A stretch of DNA of 41,500 bases from Alphaproteobacteria bacterium UBA6324 (GTDB taxonomy: Bacteria > Pseudomonadota > Alphaproteobacteria > CAAGCB01 > CAG-977). This document shows positions 33,379 to 40,083 of this stretch, piece by piece; within the stretch, counting starts at the first letter, position 1; the number at the start of each line of letters is the position of its first letter. Position numbers and translations under genes: made by a program. Under the pieces are notes generated by a model. The model ran no database searches, was not told the origin of the DNA, and was given only the letters and a program-made list of their open reading frames with translations. The DNA lies in NCBI GenBank assembly GCA_002439085.1, contig DJSW01000026.1, positions 1 through 41,500 of the forward strand, written 5' to 3'.

Positions 33379-34173
33379 TTACCGCGGGGGCGGCGGAACG
33401 TTCGGATCGGTCTGCGCGGTTTCCGGTTGCGGGCGCACGACGCGGCGTCCCCACATGACGGGGGCGGCGGGCTGCGGTTCCGCGGGGGCTTCCTCGGCGG
33501 CGGGATCGCGCTTTTTGAACATATTGCCGGCCGTTTTTTCCACATCGGCGGCGTTTACGGGTTCCAAATCGGACGAAACGGCGTTAATGAACGTGTCCAA
33601 CCATTCCTTGATCGGTTTCGCGGAAAATTCCTTTGTGTCGCCGGCGTACAGGAATTGGACGGCGGGGCAGGAACCGCCCGACAGGATCACGTCAACGATG
33701 TCGAAACCTTTTCTGAACCGCAAGGCCAGACGCGGTGTGATGACGCACGACGAAATCTTTGTCACGTTCAAATCATAGCTGGCCGCGTTGAACAGCGTTT
33801 TCTGCACTTCGGCCATGCCGGTTTCGTTCAACGATCCGCAGTTGCCGGTGTGCGCGTATCCGTCGATCGTCGCGCTACGCTTTTTCGGACTTTTGCGCGC
33901 GACGCCGTAACACAGCGTTTCGTCGGGTTCGCCGATGATATAGGCCGCGTCGGCGCGGATGCGTTCGCGGATTTCTTTCGCGACGGCCTTTTCAAAAGGA
34001 GCTTCCTCTTTTTCCGAATCGAAATCGCTGTTGGCCGCGCGCGCGGGCGTTCCGCCGGAGGTCGTCGATCCCGTCGAATCAAACCCCGATCCGGTGTTGT
34101 AAAAGATTTGCGCCGATGCGGGCGCCGTCGCCGACAAAGCCAGAAAAGCGCCGATCAATAAATGTTTTTTCAT
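33379..34173 (-). CDS. Secreted hypothetical protein
   Basis: A 264-residue protein with a signal peptide (MKKHLLIGAFLALSATAPASA). The mature N-terminus is Gly/Ser/Thr-rich (GSGFDSTGSTTSGG). A central domain from about 60 to 210 contains four Cys (TLCYGV, GNCGSL, SSCVITP and GGSCPA), likely two disulfides, with alternating strands and helices. The last 50 residues are Pro/Ala-rich and end in NVPPPPR. I do not recognise the family. It starts four bases after the stop of the M23 peptidase gene, so it is the last gene of the tadA-xseA-peptidase operon and may act in the envelope with that peptidase. Confidence 0.7.
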   Translation of the reverse strand: MKKHLLIGAFLALSATAPASAQIFYNTGSGFDSTGSTTSGGTPARAANSDFDSEKEEAPFEKAVAKEIRERIRADAAYIIGEPDETLCYGVARKSPKKRSATIDGYAHTGNCGSLNETGMAEVQKTLFNAASYDLNVTKISSCVITPRLALRFRKGFDIVDVILSGGSCPAVQFLYAGDTKEFSAKPIKEWLDTFINAVSSDLEPVNAADVEKTAGNMFKKRDPAAEEAPAEPQPAAPVMWGRRVVRPQPETAQTDPNVPPPPR

Positions 34174-34177
34174 GACG

Positions 34178-35029
34178 TTACCTCTTGTTCTTTTTGGATT
34201 TTTTCGCGGGCGGGCAGAATTTCGCCGAATTGTTCAAAAACACCTGCGGGTCGATCCGTTTGTCTTTCCATGACACGACCCAATGCAGATGCGGCCCCGT
34301 CGCGCGGCCGGTCATGCCGATGCGGCCGATTCTTTGGCCTTTTTTGACCTTTTGCCCGTTTTTAACGGCGATTTCGCTTAAATGGATATAGCTGGTGACG
34401 ATATTCTGCCCGTGGCCGATCAACACCGTTTTGCCCGACAGGAACATATCGTCGTGCGCCAATAAAACGACGCCGTCCGCGGGGGCGGTCACGGGCGTTC
34501 CCTCTTTGTTGGCGATGTCCAAAGCGTTATGCGCCGCTTTCGGTTCGCCGTTCAAAATGCGCTGGGAACCGTAAACGCTGGAAATCCGTCCCGCGGCGGG
34601 GCGGTCGAAGCACAGCGGCGTTTCCATTTCGACGTTTTTCGTCCGCGCGTCCTGCGTCAGGGCGAATTCCCGCGCGATGCGCTCGTCCTCTTCCGCGTTC
34701 GGCGTGACCGTGTTTTGCGGCAATCCGTTGATGCGTTGGACGTTCCATTTGCGCGGCGCAATCGTGTAGGCGCGCACTGTTTCCGCGCCGTCCTTGACCG
34801 CTTTAAGGGTCAGAGCGCCCGTGTCGTCGCGCCCGATGCCGAACAGAAACCATCCGTCCGCGCGCGTTTCAATCTTTTCGCCGTTCAGCGTCAATGCCGA
34901 TTGCGGCGTGACATAGCCGAACAGCATTTCACCCTGCCGCACCTGTCCCTGCAGGAATAAAACGGGCGGTTCGGCGGCGCCGGCTTTGACCGTGGCGGTC
35001 AGCAAAAGAAAAAAGATCAGGCGTTTCAT
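34178..35029 (-). CDS. M23-family (LytM) peptidase
   Basis: A 283-residue exported protein with signal peptide (MKRLIFFLLLTATVKAGA). Residues 25-140 form a beta-rich domain, then the LytM domain carries the zinc ligands His167 and Asp171 in HNALDIA and His249 in GPHLHWVVS, with His216 in SYIHLS also conserved. With all these residues present it should be an active peptidoglycan endopeptidase. The C-terminus is Lys-rich. Its ATG overlaps the xseA stop (ATGA). Cotranscription with xseA and tadA is probably only positional. Confidence 0.93.
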   Translation of the reverse strand: MKRLIFFLLLTATVKAGAAEPPVLFLQGQVRQGEMLFGYVTPQSALTLNGEKIETRADGWFLFGIGRDDTGALTLKAVKDGAETVRAYTIAPRKWNVQRINGLPQNTVTPNAEEDERIAREFALTQDARTKNVEMETPLCFDRPAAGRISSVYGSQRILNGEPKAAHNALDIANKEGTPVTAPADGVVLLAHDDMFLSGKTVLIGHGQNIVTSYIHLSEIAVKNGQKVKKGQRIGRIGMTGRATGPHLHWVVSWKDKRIDPQVFLNNSAKFCPPAKKSKKNKR

Positions 35030-36489
35030 AACAATCGTCCTTGCTTGTCATCATCGGGCGGAACCGTTTTTCTGCGCGGTTTCGGAGTAGCCGCCGCAAC
35101 AGGCAGAACGCCGTCCGCGAATTTCAAAACCAGCTCCGGCCGCGTTTTGGCTTCCGCCGCCGTCGGCAACGGTTTGCCCTGCGGCGTCAGCACCAAAGCG
35201 AATCCGCGTTCCAAAACACGTTCGTATGAAAAACTGTCTAGCAGACGGGACGCCGTTTGAAAACGGTTTTCCGCGCGCGTCAGAAAAGTTTTCATCCGTT
35301 CGTTCAAAGGATAGGCCGTTTGGAACAGCTTGTTTTTGGCCTGTTCCAACAAAAAATCGGGACGGGTCAGGCGCAACGCGGCGGCGGTCGCTTTGCTTTG
35401 TTTGTCGGCGACGGCGTTTTTCACCGCGTTGTCCAACCGTTCCGCGCGGTCGTCCAGCCGCTGGGCGCGTTCGGCGACGATCTGTTCCAAAGAGGGCAGG
35501 CCGCGCATCAGTCCGGTCAGCACGTTTTCGCGTTCCTTGACCAATCGGGTCAGCGACGATTTCAGGCGCGTTTCGGATTCGGACAGGGTCAGGCGCAATT
35601 CCTGACGCACGGGGACGGCCTTTTCCGCCGCGCCGGTCGGCGTCGGGGCGCGCAAATCGGCCGCGTAGTCGATCAGCGTCGTGTCCGTTTCGTGGCCGAC
35701 GGCGGAAATCAGCGGAATGTCCGATTCGGCGGCCGCGCGGACGACGATTTCCTCGTTGAACGCCCACAAATCCTCCAGCGAACCGCCGCCGCGCGCGACG
35801 ATCAGAACGTCGGGGCGCGGGATGATCCCGTCGGGGATCGCGACGCCGCCGGCCGGAATGGCGTTGAAGCCGCGGATGGCGCGGGCGACCTGTTCGGCGG
35901 CCTCCGCCCCTTGCATCAACGACGGCCACAACAGCACGCGGCGCGGAAAACGGTCGTTCAGCCGGTGCATGATGTCGCGGATGACCGCGCCGGTCGGCGA
36001 CGTGACGACGCCGATCACTTCGGGCAGGAACGGGATTTTTTTCTTTCTTTCCGGCGCGAACAGCCCCTCGGCCTCCAGCTTTTTGCGGCGTTCCTCCAAC
36101 AGTTTCAGCAACGCGCCGACGCCGGCGGCTTCCATGGTTTCGACGACCATCTGGTATTTGGAACGGCCGGGGTAGGTCGTGATTTTTCCGGTGCAGACGA
36201 CCTCCAGCCCGTCGGCGGGAACGACGCCCAGCCGCGACGATCCGCCGCGCCAGCACACGCCGTCCAAAACGGATTCCTCGTCTTTCAGGGCGAAATACAA
36301 ATGCCCCGACGCGGCCTTTTTCAATCCGGAAATTTCGCCTTTGACGCGGACGGACGCGAAATTGCGCTCCACCAGCCCTTTTAACGCCAAAGACAGCGCC
36401 GTCACCGACAGCGGTTCGGGTTCCTTTTGTTCGGCGACGGGGGTGAACGCCAGCTCCGGCGAACCGACAAACAAAGGTTTCGATGTCAT
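35026..36489 (-). CDS. xseA: Exodeoxyribonuclease VII large subunit
   Basis: Subunit of the single-strand-specific exonuclease VII, acting in DNA repair and turnover with the small subunit XseB (not encoded in this window). The 487-residue protein has an N-terminal OB fold (VRVKGEISGLKKAASGHLYFALKD), the catalytic core with FLPEVIGVVTSPTGAVIRD, ARGGGSLEDLWAFNEE and SAVGHETDTTLIDYAADLRAPTP (in parts), and a helical C-terminal region. GGAGG lies before the ATG at 36489, which overlaps the tadA stop by four bases (ATGA). The longer reading reaches into tadA and is not supported. Confidence 0.95.
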   Translation of the reverse strand: MTSKPLFVGSPELAFTPVAEQKEPEPLSVTALSLALKGLVERNFASVRVKGEISGLKKAASGHLYFALKDEESVLDGVCWRGGSSRLGVVPADGLEVVCTGKITTYPGRSKYQMVVETMEAAGVGALLKLLEERRKKLEAEGLFAPERKKKIPFLPEVIGVVTSPTGAVIRDIMHRLNDRFPRRVLLWPSLMQGAEAAEQVARAIRGFNAIPAGGVAIPDGIIPRPDVLIVARGGGSLEDLWAFNEEIVVRAAAESDIPLISAVGHETDTTLIDYAADLRAPTPTGAAEKAVPVRQELRLTLSESETRLKSSLTRLVKERENVLTGLMRGLPSLEQIVAERAQRLDDRAERLDNAVKNAVADKQSKATAAALRLTRPDFLLEQAKNKLFQTAYPLNERMKTFLTRAENRFQTASRLLDSFSYERVLERGFALVLTPQGKPLPTAAEAKTRPELVLKFADGVLPVAAATPKPRRKTVPPDDDKQGRLL

Positions 36490-36956
36490 TTCGCACCTCC
36501 GCGCAAGGTTTGGAAAAATCCGGTCAGCAATTCCGCGCACCGCGTTTGCGCGATGCCGCCATATACTTCAGGCGCGGACAGGTGCGGCGCGTGTTCGTAA
36601 ACGCGGCATCCGTGTTCGACGCCGCCGCCCTTGACATCGTACGCGCCGAAATACAGCCGGCGCAGTCGGGCGAAAGCGATCGCCGCCGCGCACATCGGGC
36701 AGGGTTCCAGCGTCACATACAAATCGAAATCGGGCAGACGCGTCTGTCCGGTCAGGCGGCAAGCCTTGCGGATCGCCAGAATTTCGGCGTGCGCGGTCGG
36801 GTCGTTGTCGCGTTCCGTACGGTTGACGGCGGTCGCGACGATCCGTTTTCCCGCCGGATCGAACACGACGGCGCACACGGGGATTTCGCCGGCTTTCGCC
36901 GCCCGTCCGGCCTGTTTCACGGCTGTATCGACTATGTTTTTAAAGAAATCGTCCAT
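36486..36956 (-). CDS. tadA: tRNA-specific adenosine deaminase
   Basis: Converts the wobble adenosine of tRNA-Arg(ACG) to inosine. The 156-residue protein has zinc ligand His56 with catalytic Glu58 in TAHAEILAIRKA, and Cys86 and Cys89 in LEPCPMCAAAI. EIPVCAVV and NRTERDNDPTAHAE are the typical start and substrate segments. The ATG at 36956 gives the normal family start MDDFF; the upstream part of the frame is not conserved-looking. No strong ribosome binding site is visible. It is the first gene of a four-gene operon and diverges from the transglycosylase-like gene. Confidence 0.93.
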   Translation of the reverse strand: MDDFFKNIVDTAVKQAGRAAKAGEIPVCAVVFDPAGKRIVATAVNRTERDNDPTAHAEILAIRKACRLTGQTRLPDFDLYVTLEPCPMCAAAIAFARLRRLYFGAYDVKGGGVEHGCRVYEHAPHLSAPEVYGGIAQTRCAELLTGFFQTLRGGAK

Positions 36957-37002
36957 GGAATGTAAAGTGGGCGCGAATGCGCGCGAAGTCAAGAAAAACA
37001 TC

Positions 37003-37031
37003 TTTCAATCCCGCCGCGGGGTTGTTATACT
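37003..37031 (+). promoter_or_regulatory. Candidate extended -10 promoter
   Basis: TATACT at 37026-37031 is preceded by TG one base upstream (extended -10), with TTTCAA 17 bases before it. The spacer holds the palindrome CCCGCCGCGGG (37010-37020), which could be an operator. It would drive the transglycosylase-like and RluB-like genes. Confidence 0.5.
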
Positions 37032-37060
37032 GCCTTGCTTTTTATCAAAAAGGATATGTC

Positions 37061-38239
37061 GTGACGGCGGATGTTGCTATCGAAAACACGGTTTACAAAA
37101 TCGGCGGATTCAAAGTCGATCGCGAAATCGTGCGCTATATCCGCGAAGCCAGCGAAATCAGCGGCGTCAGTTTCGATTACCTGATGGCCAAGGCCGGCCA
37201 CGAAAGCCGGTTCGAGGTCAACGCGTCCGCCGAACGTTCCAGTGCCGAGGGGCTGTACCAGTTCACCGCGGACACGTGGTTGCAGCAAATGAAGTTGCAC
37301 GGGGCGAAATACGGCTACGCGCGGCTGGCGTCGCAAATCTATCGCGACGGGCGGGGGCGTTACCGCGTGAAAAAGGCCGAAGACCGCGACGAAATCCTGT
37401 CGCTGCGCCGGTCGCCGCGCATATCCGCGCTGCTGGCCGCCGAATTCGCCAAAAGCAACCAGAAAATCCTCAGCGACCAGATCGGCGGCGCGATCACGCC
37501 GGTCGATTTGTATCTGGCGCATTTCATGGGGCCGTCGGGCGCGGTGATGTTGCTGCGCGCGGACAAATTCACGCCGTACAAATACGCGGCCGACTTGTTC
37601 CCCGACGCCGCTGCGGCCAACCCGCCGATCTTTTACAACGAAAAAAGAAAAATGCGCACGGTGCGGCAGGTGCGCCAGCGGATTGAAGAGATTTTTCAGG
37701 ACAACATCGACCGTTTCGCCGTTTTGCCGAAATCGCTGAAAGTCTGGTTGGACAGGCAGCCGGTCGAACGCAAAAACAAAAAATCCTCCGTTGTTGTCGA
37801 AGCTCCCATTCTGCGTATGGAAGCGCGCCTGACGGGAAAAACGGACGTTTCCGCGCCGTCCCCCGCGCCGATGCCGAAGGTTGTCGAAAGTTTCGAGCTG
37901 GCCAAGATTCTGCCGGGGGAGGGGGTCAATCTGGACGATGACGACGCGTTGGACGCGTTAAAGGTAAAGGACGCCGCCGTTGAAATTCACACCGCGTCGG
38001 GCAGGGACGACACCGTTTCCGCCGATTTCCTGCCGCCCGTCCGCGCCAGTTACCAGTTGCGCGGCGTCACGTCCATGGAAACCGAGGTCGATCCCGAACA
38101 ACGGCCGGTTTACACCGCCGATCAGGTCACTTTTTTTGAAACGGACAACTATCAGATTCAAACCGCTTTGCCGGTGTTGATGACGGCGCGTCGGATGCCT
38201 GCCGCGCCTTTTGACAAACAGGAAAAGGAAATCAGATGA
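37061..38239 (+). CDS. Lytic transglycosylase-like (SLT) protein without a visible signal peptide
   Basis: A 392-residue protein read from the GTG at 37061, which has AAGGA seven bases upstream. The SLT-type fold appears at residues 25-180: catalytic Glu48 in AKAGHESRF, then SSAEGLYQFTADTWL, and YLAHFMGPSGA later. This order fits lysozyme-like transglycosylases that cut peptidoglycan. The mature C-terminal half is low in complexity (Pro, Val, Asp) and lacks a clear domain. No signal peptide or membrane segment is seen at this start; the frame upstream has a hydrophobic stretch (LLYCLAFY) but no good start. Export may need another system. Its stop overlaps the following gene by four bases. Confidence 0.78.
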   Translation: MTADVAIENTVYKIGGFKVDREIVRYIREASEISGVSFDYLMAKAGHESRFEVNASAERSSAEGLYQFTADTWLQQMKLHGAKYGYARLASQIYRDGRGRYRVKKAEDRDEILSLRRSPRISALLAAEFAKSNQKILSDQIGGAITPVDLYLAHFMGPSGAVMLLRADKFTPYKYAADLFPDAAAANPPIFYNEKRKMRTVRQVRQRIEEIFQDNIDRFAVLPKSLKVWLDRQPVERKNKKSSVVVEAPILRMEARLTGKTDVSAPSPAPMPKVVESFELAKILPGEGVNLDDDDALDALKVKDAAVEIHTASGRDDTVSADFLPPVRASYQLRGVTSMETEVDPEQRPVYTADQVTFFETDNYQIQTALPVLMTARRMPAAPFDKQEKEIR

Positions 38240-38997
38240 ATACCGAAAAAGGCGAACGCGTCGCCAAGGTCGTCGCCCGCGCCGGCGTGTGTTCCCGCCG
38301 CGAAGCCGAACGCTATATCGAACAGGGGCGCATCGCCGTCAACGGAAAGGTTTTAACGTCGCCCGCCGTCGTCGTAACGGACGCCGACGTTGTGACCGTG
38401 GATCAAAAACCTTTGCCCGCAAAGGAAAAAACGCGCGTCTGGCGTTATCACAAACCCGCGGGGCTGGTGACGACGTACAGGGATCCGCAGGGGCGGCCGA
38501 CGGTGTTCGACGCGCTACCCGAAACAATGCCGCGCGTGATTTCGATCGGGCGGCTGGATTTGAATTCCGAAGGGCTGCTGCTGTTGACCAACGACGGGGA
38601 ATTCGCCCGTCAGATGGAATTGCCGTCAACGGGGTGGTCGCGGCGTTACCGCGTGCGCATCCACGGGGAATTGACGCCGGAAATGATCGACAAGCTGGCC
38701 AAAGGCGTGACGGCGGACGGCGTGCGCTACGCCCCCGCGCAGGTTGTCGTCGATAAAAAACAAGGGTCGAATATGTGGCTGACCGTTTCGTTGAAAGAGG
38801 GCAAAAACCGCGAGATCCGCAAATTGATGGAATCGTTCGGGCTGCAGGTGACGCGGTTGATCCGCATATCCTACGGGCCGTTCCAGCTGGGCAATCTGGA
38901 AAAAGGCGCCGTCGATGAAATCCCCGGAAAAACGTTGATCGAACAGACGGGCGGCAAAATCGCCGTTGACCGGCCGGTCAAAGCCAAAAAAGGATAA
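38236..38997 (+). CDS. RsuA/RluB-family pseudouridine synthase
   Basis: A 253-residue rRNA-modifying enzyme. The N-terminal S4 RNA-binding domain (RVAKVVARAGVCSRREAERYI, in pieces, to NGKVL) is followed by a catalytic domain with HKPAGLVTTYRDP and the active-site aspartate Asp108 in GRLDLNSEGLLLLTND. EGKNREIRKLMESFGL is also typical. The sequence fits the RluB/RluE/RsuA group; modification of 23S rRNA (RluB type) is the best guess but the exact site cannot be read. It overlaps the upstream gene by ATGA and ends at a strong terminator. Confidence 0.92.
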   Translation: MNTEKGERVAKVVARAGVCSRREAERYIEQGRIAVNGKVLTSPAVVVTDADVVTVDQKPLPAKEKTRVWRYHKPAGLVTTYRDPQGRPTVFDALPETMPRVISIGRLDLNSEGLLLLTNDGEFARQMELPSTGWSRRYRVRIHGELTPEMIDKLAKGVTADGVRYAPAQVVVDKKQGSNMWLTVSLKEGKNREIRKLMESFGLQVTRLIRISYGPFQLGNLEKGAVDEIPGKTLIEQTGGKIAVDRPVKAKKG

Positions 38998-39002
38998 AAA
39001 AA

Positions 39003-39036
39003 CGGAGAGGCCTTTAAAACCTCTCCGCTTTTTCTT
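39003..39036 (+). terminator. Terminator after the pseudouridine synthase gene
   Basis: CGGAGAGG (39003-39010) pairs with CCTCTCCG (39020-39027), followed by a CTTTTTCTTT tract. It ends the transglycosylase-like/RluB-like unit before the convergent GFGR-repeat gene. Confidence 0.9.
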
Positions 39037-39055
39037 TCAGGAGAATGAAAAACTT

Positions 39056-39403
39056 TTAATCCCTGACGGCCTGTTTCAAACGGGCGGTCGTCGGAAAACC
39101 GATTTTGCGTTTCGGTTTGTCGGGCGTCGCGGCCGGTTCGTTTTCGCGGCCGAATCCGACGGCGGTTTCTTTGCCGGACGAACCGTTTTTGATCAGTTCG
39201 CCGTCGCGGCCGAATCCGATCGCGCGGCGCATCCCCAACGTTTCCAGCAAAATGTTTTCCGGCGATTTGGAAATCGTTTCGTTTTCACGGCCGAAACCGA
39301 TCGCGCGCCGTTTTTCGCCCGCCTGCGCCGATTTCACCCCGCTGGGCATCAAATCGCAAATCGGGTACGTTCCCAAACAAAATTCCGACAAAGAAGCAAC
39401 CAT
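39056..39403 (-). CDS. Small GFGR-repeat protein of unknown function
   Basis: A 115-residue protein read from the ATG at 39403, with GGAG six bases upstream; alternatives at 39415 and 39421 exist. It opens with MVASLSEFCLGTYPICDLMPSG, with two Cys, and then carries repeats of an 11-residue motif: RRAIGFGRENE (32-42), RRAIGFGRDGE (59-69), ETAVGFGRENE (79-89) and a shortened KRKIGF (98-103). Spacers of 9-16 residues are polar and variable. There is no classical signal peptide or membrane segment. I recognise no family. The motif could bind a repeated partner or be a processing unit. A promoter-like pair lies upstream, and the gene is divergent from rsmD. Confidence 0.65.
   Translation of the reverse strand: MVASLSEFCLGTYPICDLMPSGVKSAQAGEKRRAIGFGRENETISKSPENILLETLGMRRAIGFGRDGELIKNGSSGKETAVGFGRENEPAATPDKPKRKIGFPTTARLKQAVRD
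39095..39310 (-). repeat. Imperfect GFGR motif repeats inside the small protein gene
   Basis: Three full copies and one partial copy of an 11-residue unit with core (A/T)(I/V)GFGR(E/D)(N/G)E. Copies start 27 and 20 residues apart. At the DNA level the core GGATTCGGCCGCGA is shared by the second and third copies, while the first differs at synonymous positions, which suggests selection at the protein level. Confidence 0.75.
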
Positions 39404-39436
39404 TGAAAACTCCATCACCAAAGGAAATTTTTGACA

Positions 39437-39465
39437 AAACTACTTGATTTTGTCTTTTTTGTCAA
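39437..39465 (-). promoter_or_regulatory. Candidate promoter of the GFGR-repeat gene
   Basis: On the minus strand TTGACA (39460-39465) and TAGTTT (39437-39442) are 17 bases apart, about 35 bases before the start codon. The -35 is perfect, the -10 moderate. ACTTGA and TCAAGT form an inverted repeat across the same region, which also must hold the rsmD promoter. Confidence 0.5.
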
Positions 39466-39495
39466 GTAATCAATTCAAAAAAAACGGAGAAAAAA

Positions 39496-40068
39496 ATGCG
39501 TATCGTTTCAGGCAAGTTCCGGTCGAAAAAATTGGCGGCGCCGCAGGGCGCGAACACGCGTCCGACATCGGATCGCGCGCGCGAATCCGTGTTTAACGTG
39601 CTGGATTCCAAATTGCGCAAATCGGGGACGGCGTGGGGCGATCTCGGCGTCGCCGACGTGTTCGCCGGAACGGGCGCGCTGGGGGCGGAGGCTTTGTCGC
39701 GCGGGGCGAACGCGCTGTTCGCGTGGGAAATCGACCCCGCTGCCGTCAAATGCTTTCACCTGAACACGGCGTGTTTCGTCGCGGAAAACATCCCCGTGCG
39801 TTTGTATTCCGACGCTTTGCGTCCGGTCGCGGCCGCCGCGCCCGTCGGGCTGCTGTTCATGGATCCGCCGTATGAAAAAGGATTGGTCGCGCCCGCTTTG
39901 ACGGCTTTGACCGCCGCGGGGTGGATCGACGCGCGGACGCTGTGCGTGATCGAAACCGCCCGCAATGAAAAGGGTTTTCTGCCCGAAACGTTCGACGTGA
40001 CGGACGAACGCGTTTACGGCGCGGCGAAAGTTTCTTTCGTTTCCTTGAAAAACAAAGGCGAAGCCTGA
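39496..40068 (+). CDS. rsmD: 16S rRNA (guanine966-N2)-methyltransferase
   Basis: SAM-dependent methyltransferase that modifies G966 of 16S rRNA. The 190-residue protein begins MRIVSGKFRSKKL and has TRPTSDRARESVFNVL, the SAM loop VFAGTGALGAEALSRGA (55-71) and the catalytic DPPY at 123-126. Length and motif order are those of RsmD. GGAG precedes the ATG. The stop codon lies in the loop of its terminator. Confidence 0.94.
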   Translation: MRIVSGKFRSKKLAAPQGANTRPTSDRARESVFNVLDSKLRKSGTAWGDLGVADVFAGTGALGAEALSRGANALFAWEIDPAAVKCFHLNTACFVAENIPVRLYSDALRPVAAAAPVGLLFMDPPYEKGLVAPALTALTAAGWIDARTLCVIETARNEKGFLPETFDVTDERVYGAAKVSFVSLKNKGEA

Positions 40069-40081
40069 CGCTTCGCCTTTT
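40054..40081. terminator. Bidirectional terminator at the end of rsmD
   Basis: AAAGGCGAAGC (40054-40064) pairs with GCTTCGCCTTT (40070-40080); Ts follow on the plus strand, and on the minus strand GTTTTTC follows. It serves rsmD and the convergent acidic protein gene that ends at 40084. Confidence 0.85.
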
Positions 40082-40083
40082 CG

